Assembly: GCA_016928155.1 (NCBI GenBank)
Contig: JAFGLG010000009.1
Coordinates: forward strand, 1 to 64,000
DNA length: 64,000 bases
Direction of reading: 5' to 3'
Source of the DNA: Candidatus Woesearchaeota archaeon
GTDB lineage: Archaea; Nanobdellota; Nanobdellia; Woesearchaeales; JAFGLG01
Position numbers and translations under genes: made by a program. How positions within the stretch are numbered: position 1 is the first letter of the stretch; each line of letters opens with the position of its first letter. Of this stretch, positions 51,260 to 58,843 are shown in pieces. The notes beneath the pieces were generated by a model that was not told the DNA's origin, ran no database searches, and was given only the letters and a program-made list of their open reading frames with translations.

Positions 51260-52375
51260 ATGAAAAAGAGGATTATACTTGTCCCAATTCTGATTCTAGT
51301 ACTATTTATTTGGGGTTGCAGTTCTACAACTAACAAATCAGAGACAGATTTAATCTTTGAAGAATGTGAACAAGATACCTCAAACAATCCATTGGTATCT
51401 TATGTAATTGATGAAGACTGTCTTATTGAAAAAGCAGATAGTATTGAACAATGCAAGGATTATGAAGGAAAGACTACTTACTCAGGAATGGCTAGTAGAG
51501 AATTTACACAAGAAGATGTTGAAAAATGTATTTTTACACTAGCTGTAACAAACCTTGATGCAAATATGTGTGAAGAGCTTATTTCAACTAAAAATGATTG
51601 TTTTATGCAAGTAGCTAAAGGTTCCTATAATCATAGTATATGTTTGAAAACAGAAAATGTGACTGCATGTTATCAGCAATATGACCTTTATCATACCAAA
51701 TGCAAGAATGATACCTATAATTATATGGTAACAAACATTGCTTGTGGTTTCTCAAATCTTAAAATTACACAAGAAGATATGGAAATTGGTAATACAATAT
51801 GTGATTTGTCTCTTATCCCAACACAATTGTATGATGAAGAGGAAAGGCCTGATGTATGTTTAGCAGCAATGGGTGTTTATTTTAAAGATACTTCTCTCTG
51901 TGATGACGCAGGAGAATTCAAAGGTGACTGCTATGTCGGTCTTGCAAGAATAGTGCCAGAATTTTCTTTGGCAGATTGTGATAATGCAGGAGTTAACTAT
52001 GTGGGGTGCTATGTTGCAGTAGCAGTGAAGAATAAGGACCCATCAATATGTGCTAAACTTCCAGAAGGAAACAAAGAAAGTTGTATAAGCAGCATTTCAT
52101 CCCAAACCACCTCATATTCATCATGTGTTGAAATTTTTGGAGATGAAAGTGAATCTTGTGCAGAATATTTTGCTCCAAGAATGAAACCAGAAGAATATAC
52201 TATGGGTTTTTGTGAAAGTCTTATCAAAATAGGTCGTAGTGTGGGGGGACCACCACTAGACCAATGCTTTTATGAAGTTGCAACACGGACTCTAAATCTA
52301 GAAGCCTGTGATAAGATAAGAAACCTGGATAGTGTCAATGAATGTAAAACAGTTGTTAATCATGCATTGAATTGA
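51260..52375 (+). CDS. Cys-rich lipoprotein
   Basis: A 371-residue protein with a lipobox-like signal (MKKRIILVPILILVLFIWGC, Cys20). The mature part has more than 25 cysteines in repeated ...C......C(Y/F).A....+...C... units (for example DCYVGLARIVPEFSLADCDN and GCYVAVAVKNKDPSICAKL), an alpha-helical disulfide repeat I have seen described only loosely in DPANN lipoproteins. ATG 51260 is about 25 nt from TTTATAAATAC, so it is leaderless. It is one of the few rightward genes of the element. Function unknown. Confidence 0.65.
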   Translation: MKKRIILVPILILVLFIWGCSSTTNKSETDLIFEECEQDTSNNPLVSYVIDEDCLIEKADSIEQCKDYEGKTTYSGMASREFTQEDVEKCIFTLAVTNLDANMCEELISTKNDCFMQVAKGSYNHSICLKTENVTACYQQYDLYHTKCKNDTYNYMVTNIACGFSNLKITQEDMEIGNTICDLSLIPTQLYDEEERPDVCLAAMGVYFKDTSLCDDAGEFKGDCYVGLARIVPEFSLADCDNAGVNYVGCYVAVAVKNKDPSICAKLPEGNKESCISSISSQTTSYSSCVEIFGDESESCAEYFAPRMKPEEYTMGFCESLIKIGRSVGGPPLDQCFYEVATRTLNLEACDKIRNLDSVNECKTVVNHALN

Positions 52376-52399
52376 TAGTAAGACCAAATTGAGGTCAAC

Positions 52400-52891
52400 T
52401 TACATAAATTCTGGTGAAAACAAGCGAACACAATCTTTATAGAATATATCAAAGTCATTAACAATCATTTCAAAACCAATATTATTGATAATTGAATAAG
52501 CATTTAACCAATCCTTACCTGATTTCAATTCTTCCTCATCATCTAAATGGGCAATTATTTTATTGCGAAACCTTTCCAATTTATTAAGGTATTTTGGAAA
52601 CTTAGGAAAATGTATTGTAGAAGAGGAATTATACTTTCTTGCTAAATTATAAAAACTCACTATTTCTAAAATAATATACTCCCACAAGCGTTGTGAAGGA
52701 GATTGTCCAGTCTTAATCAATTCCATATTTTCTGGTACTTGTAATTGCTTAGCATTTTTATCAATGACTCGCATATAATCCAGTAAGGTAAGAACTCTAA
52801 TATAAGCAAAATTAAGCCGGCCAAATTTTTTCGGAGTGCTAGTTTCAATACTTTTAACTAATCTTTTCAAGTTATCTTGTGTGTTATTCAT
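52400..52891 (-). CDS. HEPN-domain protein (AbiU2/Cthe_2314-like)
   Basis: A 163-residue all-helical protein. The segment FRNKIIAHLDDEE carries RNxxxAH (R109, N110, H115), the RX4-6H signature of HEPN domains. HEPN proteins are often RNases in toxin-antitoxin or abortive-infection systems and act on RNA during stress or infection. Placement on an integrated element fits a defence or maintenance role. An obvious MNT nucleotidyltransferase partner is absent. Convergent with the lipoprotein gene. Confidence 0.6.
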   Translation of the reverse strand: MNNTQDNLKRLVKSIETSTPKKFGRLNFAYIRVLTLLDYMRVIDKNAKQLQVPENMELIKTGQSPSQRLWEYIILEIVSFYNLARKYNSSSTIHFPKFPKYLNKLERFRNKIIAHLDDEEELKSGKDWLNAYSIINNIGFEMIVNDFDIFYKDCVRLFSPEFM

Positions 52892-53014
52892 TTTAATACC
52901 CTAAATTAATAATAATATCTTATACCAAAACAAAATAGGAGATAACCCCCACAACACCCAAATTCATAAGGTGGATGGCAAGATAATATATAAATATTAC
53001 CATGGTTTTTTGAT

Positions 53015-53171
53015 ATTTGGGCAGTCGTCAGCGAGGTATACTATCCTGATGGTGTCAAAGAGGGCCATAAACTTTCTACTGGAATGCTACCAGGCTTAAA
53101 ATAAAGCGATTGGAGAGGCTTTTGTCGACCTGAACAACAAAGCAAGGACGTCAGAAAAGACCTCCCAAATC
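53015..53171 (+). ncRNA. candidate structured RNA of the element
   Basis: A strong TATA-like AATATATAAATAT (52985-52997) is followed by no coding frame. About 25 nt on, ATTTGGG (53015-53021) can pair with CCCAAAT (53164-53170), closing a region of about 155 nt that is GC-richer than its flanks. It has further helices such as CTGG/CCAG near 53080. It may be a regulatory or antisense RNA of the element; a decayed gene is the alternative. Confidence 0.4.
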
Positions 53172-53220
53172 AGCCCATTTTAGCCCTGGTGAGACATCAA
53201 AAATAAGGACAACAATGCCC

Positions 53221-53334
53221 TCAATACATACCTTTGATATCTCCAACATCCTCGTTGTCCCACGAGTCACTGTCTTCATAGTCTTGGGAGTCTTCCCAAT
53301 CCAACTTTTCAATATTCTTTCTTCGCTTCTTCAT
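53221..53334 (-). CDS. small acidic protein (37 aa)
   Basis: A short frame with basic start MKKRRKNIEKLDWEDSQDYE and acidic end (SDSWDNEDVGDIKGMY). It is supported by a textbook archaeal ribosome binding site, CAGGTGA, five bases before the ATG. No family recognised. The charge split suggests it contacts nucleic acid or a basic partner; an antitoxin-like or anti-restriction role is speculation. Confidence 0.55.
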   Translation of the reverse strand: MKKRRKNIEKLDWEDSQDYEDSDSWDNEDVGDIKGMY

Positions 53335-53533
53335 ATTGTTCACCTGTTTTCTTATTTTATCTCCAGTTACAAACTGGATAACTTAATGAAGAGCTAATAA
53401 ACACTCTTCAAAACAATATTACTCCCATACAGACTTTATTATTAACCAACACAGGTATTGTATTATTGATTCACAAACTGGAGTATGAATTGACCAAGGG
53501 ATATATGAACCAACATAGCAATACACTGTATTA

Positions 53534-53569
53534 CATACTGACAGACTTACTGACTTACTTACCAGTATG
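53534..53569. terminator. inverted repeat at the end of the 53555 gene
   Basis: CATACTG (53534-53540) and CAGTATG (53563-53569) enclose 22 nt with tandem GACTTACT units. The hairpin straddles the stop of the leftward gene and may end or stabilise its transcript. Confidence 0.35.
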
Positions 53570-54061
53570 TGAAGTCCGCTTGATTTCTTTCCATACATAC
53601 GTCTTCCTATTCTTATTCAACACTTTAAACGTCCGGTCATTCAAATCATAGTTGCCTCCATTGTTTTTGATATAGTTAGCCAGGCCAACCATTGCTCCAC
53701 GACTAAGGGCAAGCGGGTATTTGTCCCCCATTATCATATTTGAAGCATTGACATTGTATCTTACTGTCGCCAAAATTCCCATTGCATTTCTCTCTCCCAC
53801 ATTGCTTTTTGAGTGAAACTGATACTTTACTGCCTCAGGCCATTCTTCATGAAAGATAATGACCAATTCAACTTTCTCAGGCAAGGTATTGTATTCTCTT
53901 TCTCCAAAGACTTCATTCAACTCATCCACAATGCTCCCATAACTTCTACTCTTGTATTTCTCTGGAATTCTTATCTCTCCTCTTCGAAACATTTCTTCCG
54001 CTTCTTCACAGGCTCTAAAATCGTCAGAAGCTTCAACCTGTGTCTCTTCCCAAAAATCCAT
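53555..54061 (-). CDS. hypothetical element protein
   Basis: A 168-residue soluble protein. The N-terminal third is acidic (WEETQVEASDDFRACEEAEE), the middle is mixed (VELVIIFHEEWPEAVKYQFH), and the C-terminus is basic (FKVLNKNRKTYVWKEIKR). No family recognised. A perfect GGAGGTGA lies six bases before ATG 54061, and its start is one base from the previous stop, so it is third in a coupled operon with the DUF5131 gene and the 113-aa gene. Confidence 0.6.
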   Translation of the reverse strand: MDFWEETQVEASDDFRACEEAEEMFRRGEIRIPEKYKSRSYGSIVDELNEVFGEREYNTLPEKVELVIIFHEEWPEAVKYQFHSKSNVGERNAMGILATVRYNVNASNMIMGDKYPLALSRGAMVGLANYIKNNGGNYDLNDRTFKVLNKNRKTYVWKEIKRTSHTGK

Positions 54062-54062
54062 T

Positions 54063-54404
54063 TTAGCTCACCTCCACATATTTCCTCAATAAGGTATTCT
54101 CTCCTGCATCTTTCCTTTTCAATTTTCGAAGTTTAACACATCTCTGTTTGTCTCCGTTATACTCATATGTCTGACCTCTGAGAAATTCATCGACCCCGAC
54201 AGTGTAAATCAGGGTCTTATTCTCGTCTTTATAGGTTATTTCGATGTTATCCACTTTCAATTGCTTAAGGTCCAGCAAAACGTCCTCAGATATATTCACT
54301 GACATGAACATCCTGAAGACATTTTTAGGACTTCTCGTTGTGTAGTACGTTTTGCCTTTCACCTCTCCAACTATCTTGCCTTCTTTTCTTATTGGTATGC
54401 TCAT
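54063..54404 (-). CDS. hypothetical element protein
   Basis: A 113-residue soluble protein starting MSIPIRKEGKIVGEVKGKTY, beta-rich at first, then alternating charged strands (DNIEITYKDENKTLIYTVG) and a strongly basic end (KLRKLKRK). The start at 54404 follows GAGGTGACAGT and overlaps the DUF5131 stop by ATGA; the longer frame has no such support. No family recognised. The basic tail may bind nucleic acid. Confidence 0.65.
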   Translation of the reverse strand: MSIPIRKEGKIVGEVKGKTYYTTRSPKNVFRMFMSVNISEDVLLDLKQLKVDNIEITYKDENKTLIYTVGVDEFLRGQTYEYNGDKQRCVKLRKLKRKDAGENTLLRKYVEVS

Positions 54405-55072
54405 ACTGTCACCTCTGCCTTCGGAAATTCTTTTATCCTTTCCGGATAATTGTAATTGTCCTTGACCCATACAGGAATTCCTTTCTCTCTCGCTTGTGCT
54501 ATCAACTTATCAGCCCATTCTCGAGGAGGCCTCTCAGCACCTCGATTAGAATTCGCTCCGATAATAATCCACTGAAGGCCAGACAAGTCAACATTGACCT
54601 CTTCAAGCAACGGCTCAAAAGAGACAAACTTCACACTGGCCTCTGCTTCCTTCAATGGCGCCAGCACAAAATTAGCTCTTCCCTGCGTATCAATACTAGT
54701 TCCAATCCAGACATTAACCGGAAAATCATAGTCTTTATAGCCTTGAGGGTACTTTGACAATATCTGAAATGTATGCTGACTGCACTCCCTAATCTTTGCC
54801 AGTATTGCTTCAGTCCACTTTGGGTCGTTGTCCTTGCAGTTCCAATCATACATGCTATCAATGAAAATCTTCTTCGGCTTCTGCGTGGGCTTCAACTTAT
54901 CTAGTCTTTCCAAATGTGCATGAGGCACAAACTTATAACACAATTGACACCATGGCCTTCTTCTCATAGCCATTCTTCTTGCATAACAGTACGTACATCC
55001 ATGTGTGCAGCCTACAACAGGATTGATTGTAGCGTCTGTCCAATCTATCTTATCACTATTCTGATTATTCAT
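54401..55072 (-). CDS. DUF5131 (phage Gp37/Gp68) family radical-SAM-like protein
   Basis: A 223-residue protein of the phage Gp37/Gp68 family. The start KIDWTDATINPVVGCTHGCT and CxxxCxxC triad (C22, C26, C29, GCTHGCTYCYA) match the family, which resembles radical SAM proteins with a 4Fe-4S cluster. Other hallmarks are FIDSMYDW, VWIGTSIDTQ, SFEPLLEEV and IIGANSNRG. The family is frequent in phages and mobile elements; the reaction is unknown. It is first in a three-gene operon, with GAGGTAGATATA before the ATG and a TTTTAAATATTT box near 55143. Confidence 0.82.
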   Translation of the reverse strand: MNNQNSDKIDWTDATINPVVGCTHGCTYCYARRMAMRRRPWCQLCYKFVPHAHLERLDKLKPTQKPKKIFIDSMYDWNCKDNDPKWTEAILAKIRECSQHTFQILSKYPQGYKDYDFPVNVWIGTSIDTQGRANFVLAPLKEAEASVKFVSFEPLLEEVNVDLSGLQWIIIGANSNRGAERPPREWADKLIAQAREKGIPVWVKDNYNYPERIKEFPKAEVTV

Positions 55073-55597
55073 TATATCTACCTCTTATTTTTCAATTTCG
55101 TATAGCTAAAGCTACATCGTTTTTCAAATCAAAAGAAAATATTTAAAACTAAATCAAACCATCTTCTCTTTTTCACTTCATTCTAACCACTTCCCATTAT
55201 AGCTATCATAGTGATAGTTAATTTGAATAATTAAAATTCCAGCCACTAAAGGCTAGAATCTTAATGAGAATAATTTAGAATTCACTCTTATCTTTCTCAT
55301 CACTGTCATCGCTATAAAAGTCGTCAATTGATTATTCTTTATATTATATTAATACAACTTTAAATATATAAAGTTTTCGCTTTTCGTCCCTGTTTTGTAG
55401 TTACATGTAGTAAAAATGACGCAAAATTTGGCCAAAATTGAAAAATTACTAAAAAATTTCCGGACGCACTAAGTGTATATAATATCAATATCTCTTTAGA
55501 CTATTCCCGAGTCAGGCCACTAGCAAAAGGCGGCCAGTGTTGGCTTCCATGCCGGTACTACAAAGTATTAAATAAAATCTATGCGCATGATATTTAC
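55073..55597. other. 525-bp AT-rich region upstream of intN (possible origin/control region)
   Basis: It contains the leftward promoter of the DUF5131 operon, a near-palindrome ACTTTAAATATATAAAGT (about 55369-55386), TATA-like GTGTATATAATATC (55474-55487), a GC-rich patch listed separately, and TATTAAATAAAA (about 55567-55578), about 25 nt before the intN ATG. It is the longest non-coding part of the element and therefore its best candidate for a replication origin. Confidence 0.4.
55500..55561 (+). ncRNA. candidate small RNA upstream of intN
   Basis: A GC-rich patch starts about 25 nt after TATA-like GTGTATATAATATC. It has short hairpins GACT/AGTC (55500-55503, 55511-55514) and GCCACT/AGTG-TTGGC (about 55517-55545) and no coding frame. 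Its last bases, CCGGTAC, recur next to attR (55735-55741). It may be a small RNA, a leader, or a recombination arm site. Confidence 0.35.
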
Positions 55598-55789
55598 ATG
55601 ATTTCGAAGAAGCCAGTCAACTTGAGCCTTGATTTTGAATTAATCCAGAATTTGAAAAAGAAGCGCATAAACCTGTCCAAATACGTAGAAAAGCTCATTT
55701 TAAAGGATTTAGCCGCTATTCCTATGCTAAAAAACCGGTACGTGGGTGTCGGGGGTTCAAATCCCTCCCGTCCCATAATAAATTCCTAG
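55598..55789 (+). CDS. int(N): SSV-type integrase, N-terminal fragment (IntN), RHH domain
   Basis: A 63-codon frame; the first 60 codons (to 55777) are the missing N-terminus of the integrase, in the same frame through the att core as IntC. Residues 4-40 (KPVNLSLDFELIQNLKKKR, INLSKYVEKLILKDL) look like a ribbon-helix-helix DNA-binding domain. After the core only three chromosomal codons precede the stop. TATTAAATAAAA about 25 nt upstream makes it leaderless and probably expressed in the integrated state, so the fragment may act alone as a DNA-binding repressor. Confidence 0.85.
   Translation: MISKKPVNLSLDFELIQNLKKKRINLSKYVEKLILKDLAAIPMLKNRYVGVGGSNPSRPIINS
55739..55777 (+). repeat. attR: 39-bp core
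   Basis: Identical to 47071-47109, the 3' exon of tRNA-Phe. Here it lacks the 5' half of a tRNA and is not itself a tRNA gene. It marks the right end of the element. Confidence 0.92.
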
Positions 55790-55810
55790 AAACCGCAAAA
55801 AGAAAAAAAA

Positions 55811-56209
55811 TCAATATTCTATGTCTTCCTCATCCACATCAGAATCATCTGAAGATCCTGAATCCTCATCTTTGGGAGCTGCAGAAGGTGCAGGCCCTGC
55901 TGATTCCGGAGCAGAAGATGACTTCCCGACAACCTCGAGCTTTCCCATCCTGCCAGTGCCAAGCTGGAGCTCACCCTGCCACTCAGTCACATAGCCATTA
56001 GTTATATGGACCTGATCACCTATATTGACCTGATCGACCTGCTCATTCCAAAGAGTCAGCTTGATCCTGCCAGTCTGATCCTCAGCCATGGCATTGCAGA
56101 CCTGGCCGGTCTTGCCGAACTTCTCGAACTGCCTCGGGCCATCCTTGGAAACGACATTAACAGTGATATCAACATTCCCTTGTTTCGCTTTCAATTCAGA
56201 TATTGCCAT
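55811..56209 (-). CDS. single-stranded DNA-binding OB-fold protein
   Basis: A 132-residue protein with one OB fold (about 10-95: VNVVSKDGPRQF, AMAEDQTGRIKLTLWN, NIGDQVHITNGYVTEWQGE) followed by a Ser/Pro/Ala linker and a very acidic tail (EDSGSSDDSDVDEEDIEY). This matches the crenarchaeal-type SSB design (short RPA/SSB with acidic C-terminus for partner binding). GAGGTATTATA precedes the ATG, and it follows glyS by 9 nt, so they share a transcript. It should protect ssDNA in replication and repair. Confidence 0.82.
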   Translation of the reverse strand: MAISELKAKQGNVDITVNVVSKDGPRQFEKFGKTGQVCNAMAEDQTGRIKLTLWNEQVDQVNIGDQVHITNGYVTEWQGELQLGTGRMGKLEVVGKSSSAPESAGPAPSAAPKDEDSGSSDDSDVDEEDIEY

Positions 56210-56218
56210 TATAATACC

Positions 56219-57733
56219 TCACTCAAATTTTTCTCCGGCAAGAAAACAACTGATCCTGCCTTTAAGATCATCAATCCTCATCCTCAGCTGCCTGGTCGAA
56301 TCCCTGTCCCTCACAGTGACTGTGCTGTCCTGCAATGTGTCAAAATCTATTGTCACACAAAAAGGGATCCCGAGCTCATCAGCACGGGCATAACGCCTTC
56401 CGATGCTACCTGACCTGTCATAGAAGCAAGTGAAATCCTTCCTGAGAGACTCGAATACCTCCCTTGCCTTATCATTCACCTTGTTGACGAGAGGGAACAC
56501 AGCAACCTTTGTCGGAGCAATCCTCGGATCCAGCCTGAGCACAATATTGCCCCGCTCCTTGTCGTCATCATAAGCATCGACCAGCACTGCAAGGAAAACC
56601 CTCTCCATGCCAAAGGTAGGCTCAATCACCCTGGGGATGATGTGCTCCTTCTTGTCCTCGTCAAACACAGCAAGCTTCTCCTTGGACTCCTTGATATGCT
56701 GATTCAGATCATACTGGCCCCTGTTCGCATTGCCTGCTATCTCTTTAGAGCTGAAAGGATAATTGTAATCGATATCAAAGGTCGCTGAGCTGTAATGAGA
56801 AAGCTCCTTCTTGGTGTGCTCCCGGATCTTGAGATCCTCCTTCTTCAGGCCGATATCATAGAACCACATCATCTGCTCAGCGAGCCAATAAGCATGCCAT
56901 CCATCCAGGCGCTTGTCCTCGACCATCTTGCCGATTGTGGTCTCCTTGAGCTTAGCATCATCCTCATCCTGGGATTCCTTATCCAAAAGCATGACTTTGA
57001 GGTCAAGATGAGCCTTTGTCAGGAGATCGCACTTCTTATCATCCGGATGAATGAAGAACTCAAACTCTGCAATCGTGAACTCGCGGCTACGGAACATGAA
57101 ATCCCTGGGCGAGATCTCATTCCTGAAACACTTGCCGACCTGGGCAATGCCGAAAGGAAGCTTCTGGCGCGTTGTCTCTGCAATGAGCCTAAAGTCAGTG
57201 AACATGCCCTGGGCAGTCTCACCCCTCAGATAAACCTCGCTTGCAGAACCCTCTTCTGCGCCGACAAAAGTCCTGAAAAGAAGATTGAAATCCCTGACTT
57301 CCTTGAAAGCACCTCTGCATTTAGGGCAGACAAGGCCATTGTCCTGTATAATCATGTTGATATCAGATGCCTTGACACCCTCAACATTCCTGCCGGTCGC
57401 ATCCCCGATGAAATGATCAGCCCTGAGCTTATTATTGCACTTGGAGCATGAGAGGACCATGTCACCGAAGCTGTCAAGATGACCAGAAGCCTTCCATACC
57501 CTCGGGTTCGAGATGATGCTGGCATCCATGCCGACCATGTTCTCCTTATCATGGACAAAATGCTTCCACCAATGCTGCTTTATGTTGTTGAAAAGCTCGA
57601 CACCATAAGGCCCAAAATCAAAAAAACCAGAGATGCCGCCATAAATCTCAGAACTAGGAAAAACAAAGCCTTTCTTCTTGCAAAAAGAGGCTATCTCATC
57701 AATATCCAGCTCATTCTGCGGCCTTTTATCCAT
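56219..57733 (-). CDS. glyS: glycyl-tRNA synthetase
   Basis: A 504-residue archaeal/eukaryotic-type homodimeric GlyRS, charging tRNA-Gly. Features are GFVFPSSEIYGGISGFFDFGP at the N-terminus, a zinc-ribbon-like CSKCNN...CPKC insertion (about 95-155), motif 2 FRNEISPRDFMFRSREFTIAE near 215, motif 3 PTFGMERVFLAVL near 385, and a C-terminal anticodon-binding domain (about 405-500). ATG 57733 is about 24 nt from CTTATATATC; upstream in-frame ATGs are rejected. Cotranscribed with the SSB gene. Confidence 0.93.
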   Translation of the reverse strand: MDKRPQNELDIDEIASFCKKKGFVFPSSEIYGGISGFFDFGPYGVELFNNIKQHWWKHFVHDKENMVGMDASIISNPRVWKASGHLDSFGDMVLSCSKCNNKLRADHFIGDATGRNVEGVKASDINMIIQDNGLVCPKCRGAFKEVRDFNLLFRTFVGAEEGSASEVYLRGETAQGMFTDFRLIAETTRQKLPFGIAQVGKCFRNEISPRDFMFRSREFTIAEFEFFIHPDDKKCDLLTKAHLDLKVMLLDKESQDEDDAKLKETTIGKMVEDKRLDGWHAYWLAEQMMWFYDIGLKKEDLKIREHTKKELSHYSSATFDIDYNYPFSSKEIAGNANRGQYDLNQHIKESKEKLAVFDEDKKEHIIPRVIEPTFGMERVFLAVLVDAYDDDKERGNIVLRLDPRIAPTKVAVFPLVNKVNDKAREVFESLRKDFTCFYDRSGSIGRRYARADELGIPFCVTIDFDTLQDSTVTVRDRDSTRQLRMRIDDLKGRISCFLAGEKFE

Positions 57734-57852
57734 TTTCAGCCTAAAAATGCCGTCTGATATATAAGATTTTTGCCTCAAAATCAATCCAATCATATAAAAG
57801 AAGGCCAATAATTCATATAAACAATAACATAACAGACCGGTCTGGTGGTTAG

Positions 57853-58842
57853 ATGGGATTAGGCAGGTGGGTCAAAAGGATATCATTAACAGCGATGATG
57901 ATCACATTAGGTGCTGTTGCATTCAATAAATATTGGACAGATAAACCAGAGAAACTTGAGCCATGCATCGCATATGTCGGTCCAGTCAGCCAGGGGCATC
58001 CTATTGATGCGGCTGTGTTCGAGGGGATAAGAGAGGCTGAAAGAGAATTCGGAGAAGCTGAGGTGATCCCTACAGAAACAGGAAAGCCACTGCAAAGCGT
58101 GATTGAAGATAAGGATGTTGACTTCATCATATCACCAGCAAACCCGAACAGGCTCAGGATACCTGACAATGTATGGGTGTTCAGCTTCACAGACTCGGAG
58201 AGGATGAGAGGAACACCAAAGAACTGGATATCCTTGTACCAGAATAGGGAAGACCTTTATGATGCAATCGCGCAATACTGCAAGAGCCAAGGGCTTGATG
58301 TGATGCTAGAGCAGGAATCATTATCTTCACCATTGATATTCATGGATATATTCAAAGGAAGGGGAGTAGACCACCTTTGGATAGAGATGGACAGCTATTT
58401 CACAAAGAGATATCTGGGAAACAGAGCAGCAGTATTCCATGATGAATACCATATGAAAAAATACAAGGCTCTTCTTGATGATGCAGGAGTTGAAGCGATC
58501 ATATTAGAGAATTCAGAGTCCATTGTCATACCCCCAGAAGGATGCAAAGTGATTTACAAAGTGAACAGGTTCGGTCCGAGATTCAGTGCAGTAGCAAAGC
58601 AACGCTTCGGGTGGGGAGCCCCATATGGTTATGATGCAACAAAACTCATCTTGGAAGGGATAAGGGAATCACAAGGGGATCCTGCCAGGTTCAAGGAATT
58701 CATCTATGGCAGGACACATGAAGGCGCAACAGGAAGGTTCAGGTTCGACAGGCAGGGAGGAGCAAGAAGGGACATTGAACTGCGCGAACTTGACGGAACA
58801 TCAACAAGAGAATATAAATATGAGTATCTGGAAAGTGAATAG
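57853..58842 (+). CDS. membrane-anchored periplasmic-binding-protein-like receptor
   Basis: A 329-residue protein with an N-terminal membrane anchor (about 9-25) and a two-lobed ligand-binding fold of the type 1 periplasmic-binding (LivJ/Peripla_BP_6-like) kind. CIAYVGPVSQGHPIDAAVF starts lobe 1, and the C-terminal ...YGYDATKLILEGIRE...GATGRFRFDRQGG is characteristic. No transporter genes are adjacent. GGTGGTTAG precedes the ATG, and a perfect palindrome AGACCGGTCT is at 57833-57842. The polB start lies at its 3' end, so the two are cotranscribed. Confidence 0.7.
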   Translation: MGLGRWVKRISLTAMMITLGAVAFNKYWTDKPEKLEPCIAYVGPVSQGHPIDAAVFEGIREAEREFGEAEVIPTETGKPLQSVIEDKDVDFIISPANPNRLRIPDNVWVFSFTDSERMRGTPKNWISLYQNREDLYDAIAQYCKSQGLDVMLEQESLSSPLIFMDIFKGRGVDHLWIEMDSYFTKRYLGNRAAVFHDEYHMKKYKALLDDAGVEAIILENSESIVIPPEGCKVIYKVNRFGPRFSAVAKQRFGWGAPYGYDATKLILEGIRESQGDPARFKEFIYGRTHEGATGRFRFDRQGGARRDIELRELDGTSTREYKYEYLESE

Positions 58843-58843
58843 C

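Larger units (their letters stand above)
47071..55777. mobile_element. integrated element with SSV-type split integrase
   Basis: An 8.7-kb insert between two identical 39-bp repeats, the left one being the 3' part of tRNA-Phe. The ends encode two in-frame pieces of one tyrosine recombinase, the hallmark of SSV-type integration. Genes inside are more AT-rich than the chromosome by eye. Cargo includes membrane and surface proteins, a HEPN protein, a DUF5131 protein and unknowns; no replicase, capsid or portal gene is recognised. It could be a plasmid, a virus with undescribed proteins, or a satellite. Confidence 0.9.

Noticed and set aside
53215-53397. Rightward 60-codon hydrophobic frame
   Set aside because: Antisense to the 37-aa gene, which has a textbook ribosome binding site.
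55700-55777. A second tRNA gene at attR
   Set aside because: Only the 3' exon is present; there is no acceptor 5' strand, D arm or anticodon. It is the right attachment site.
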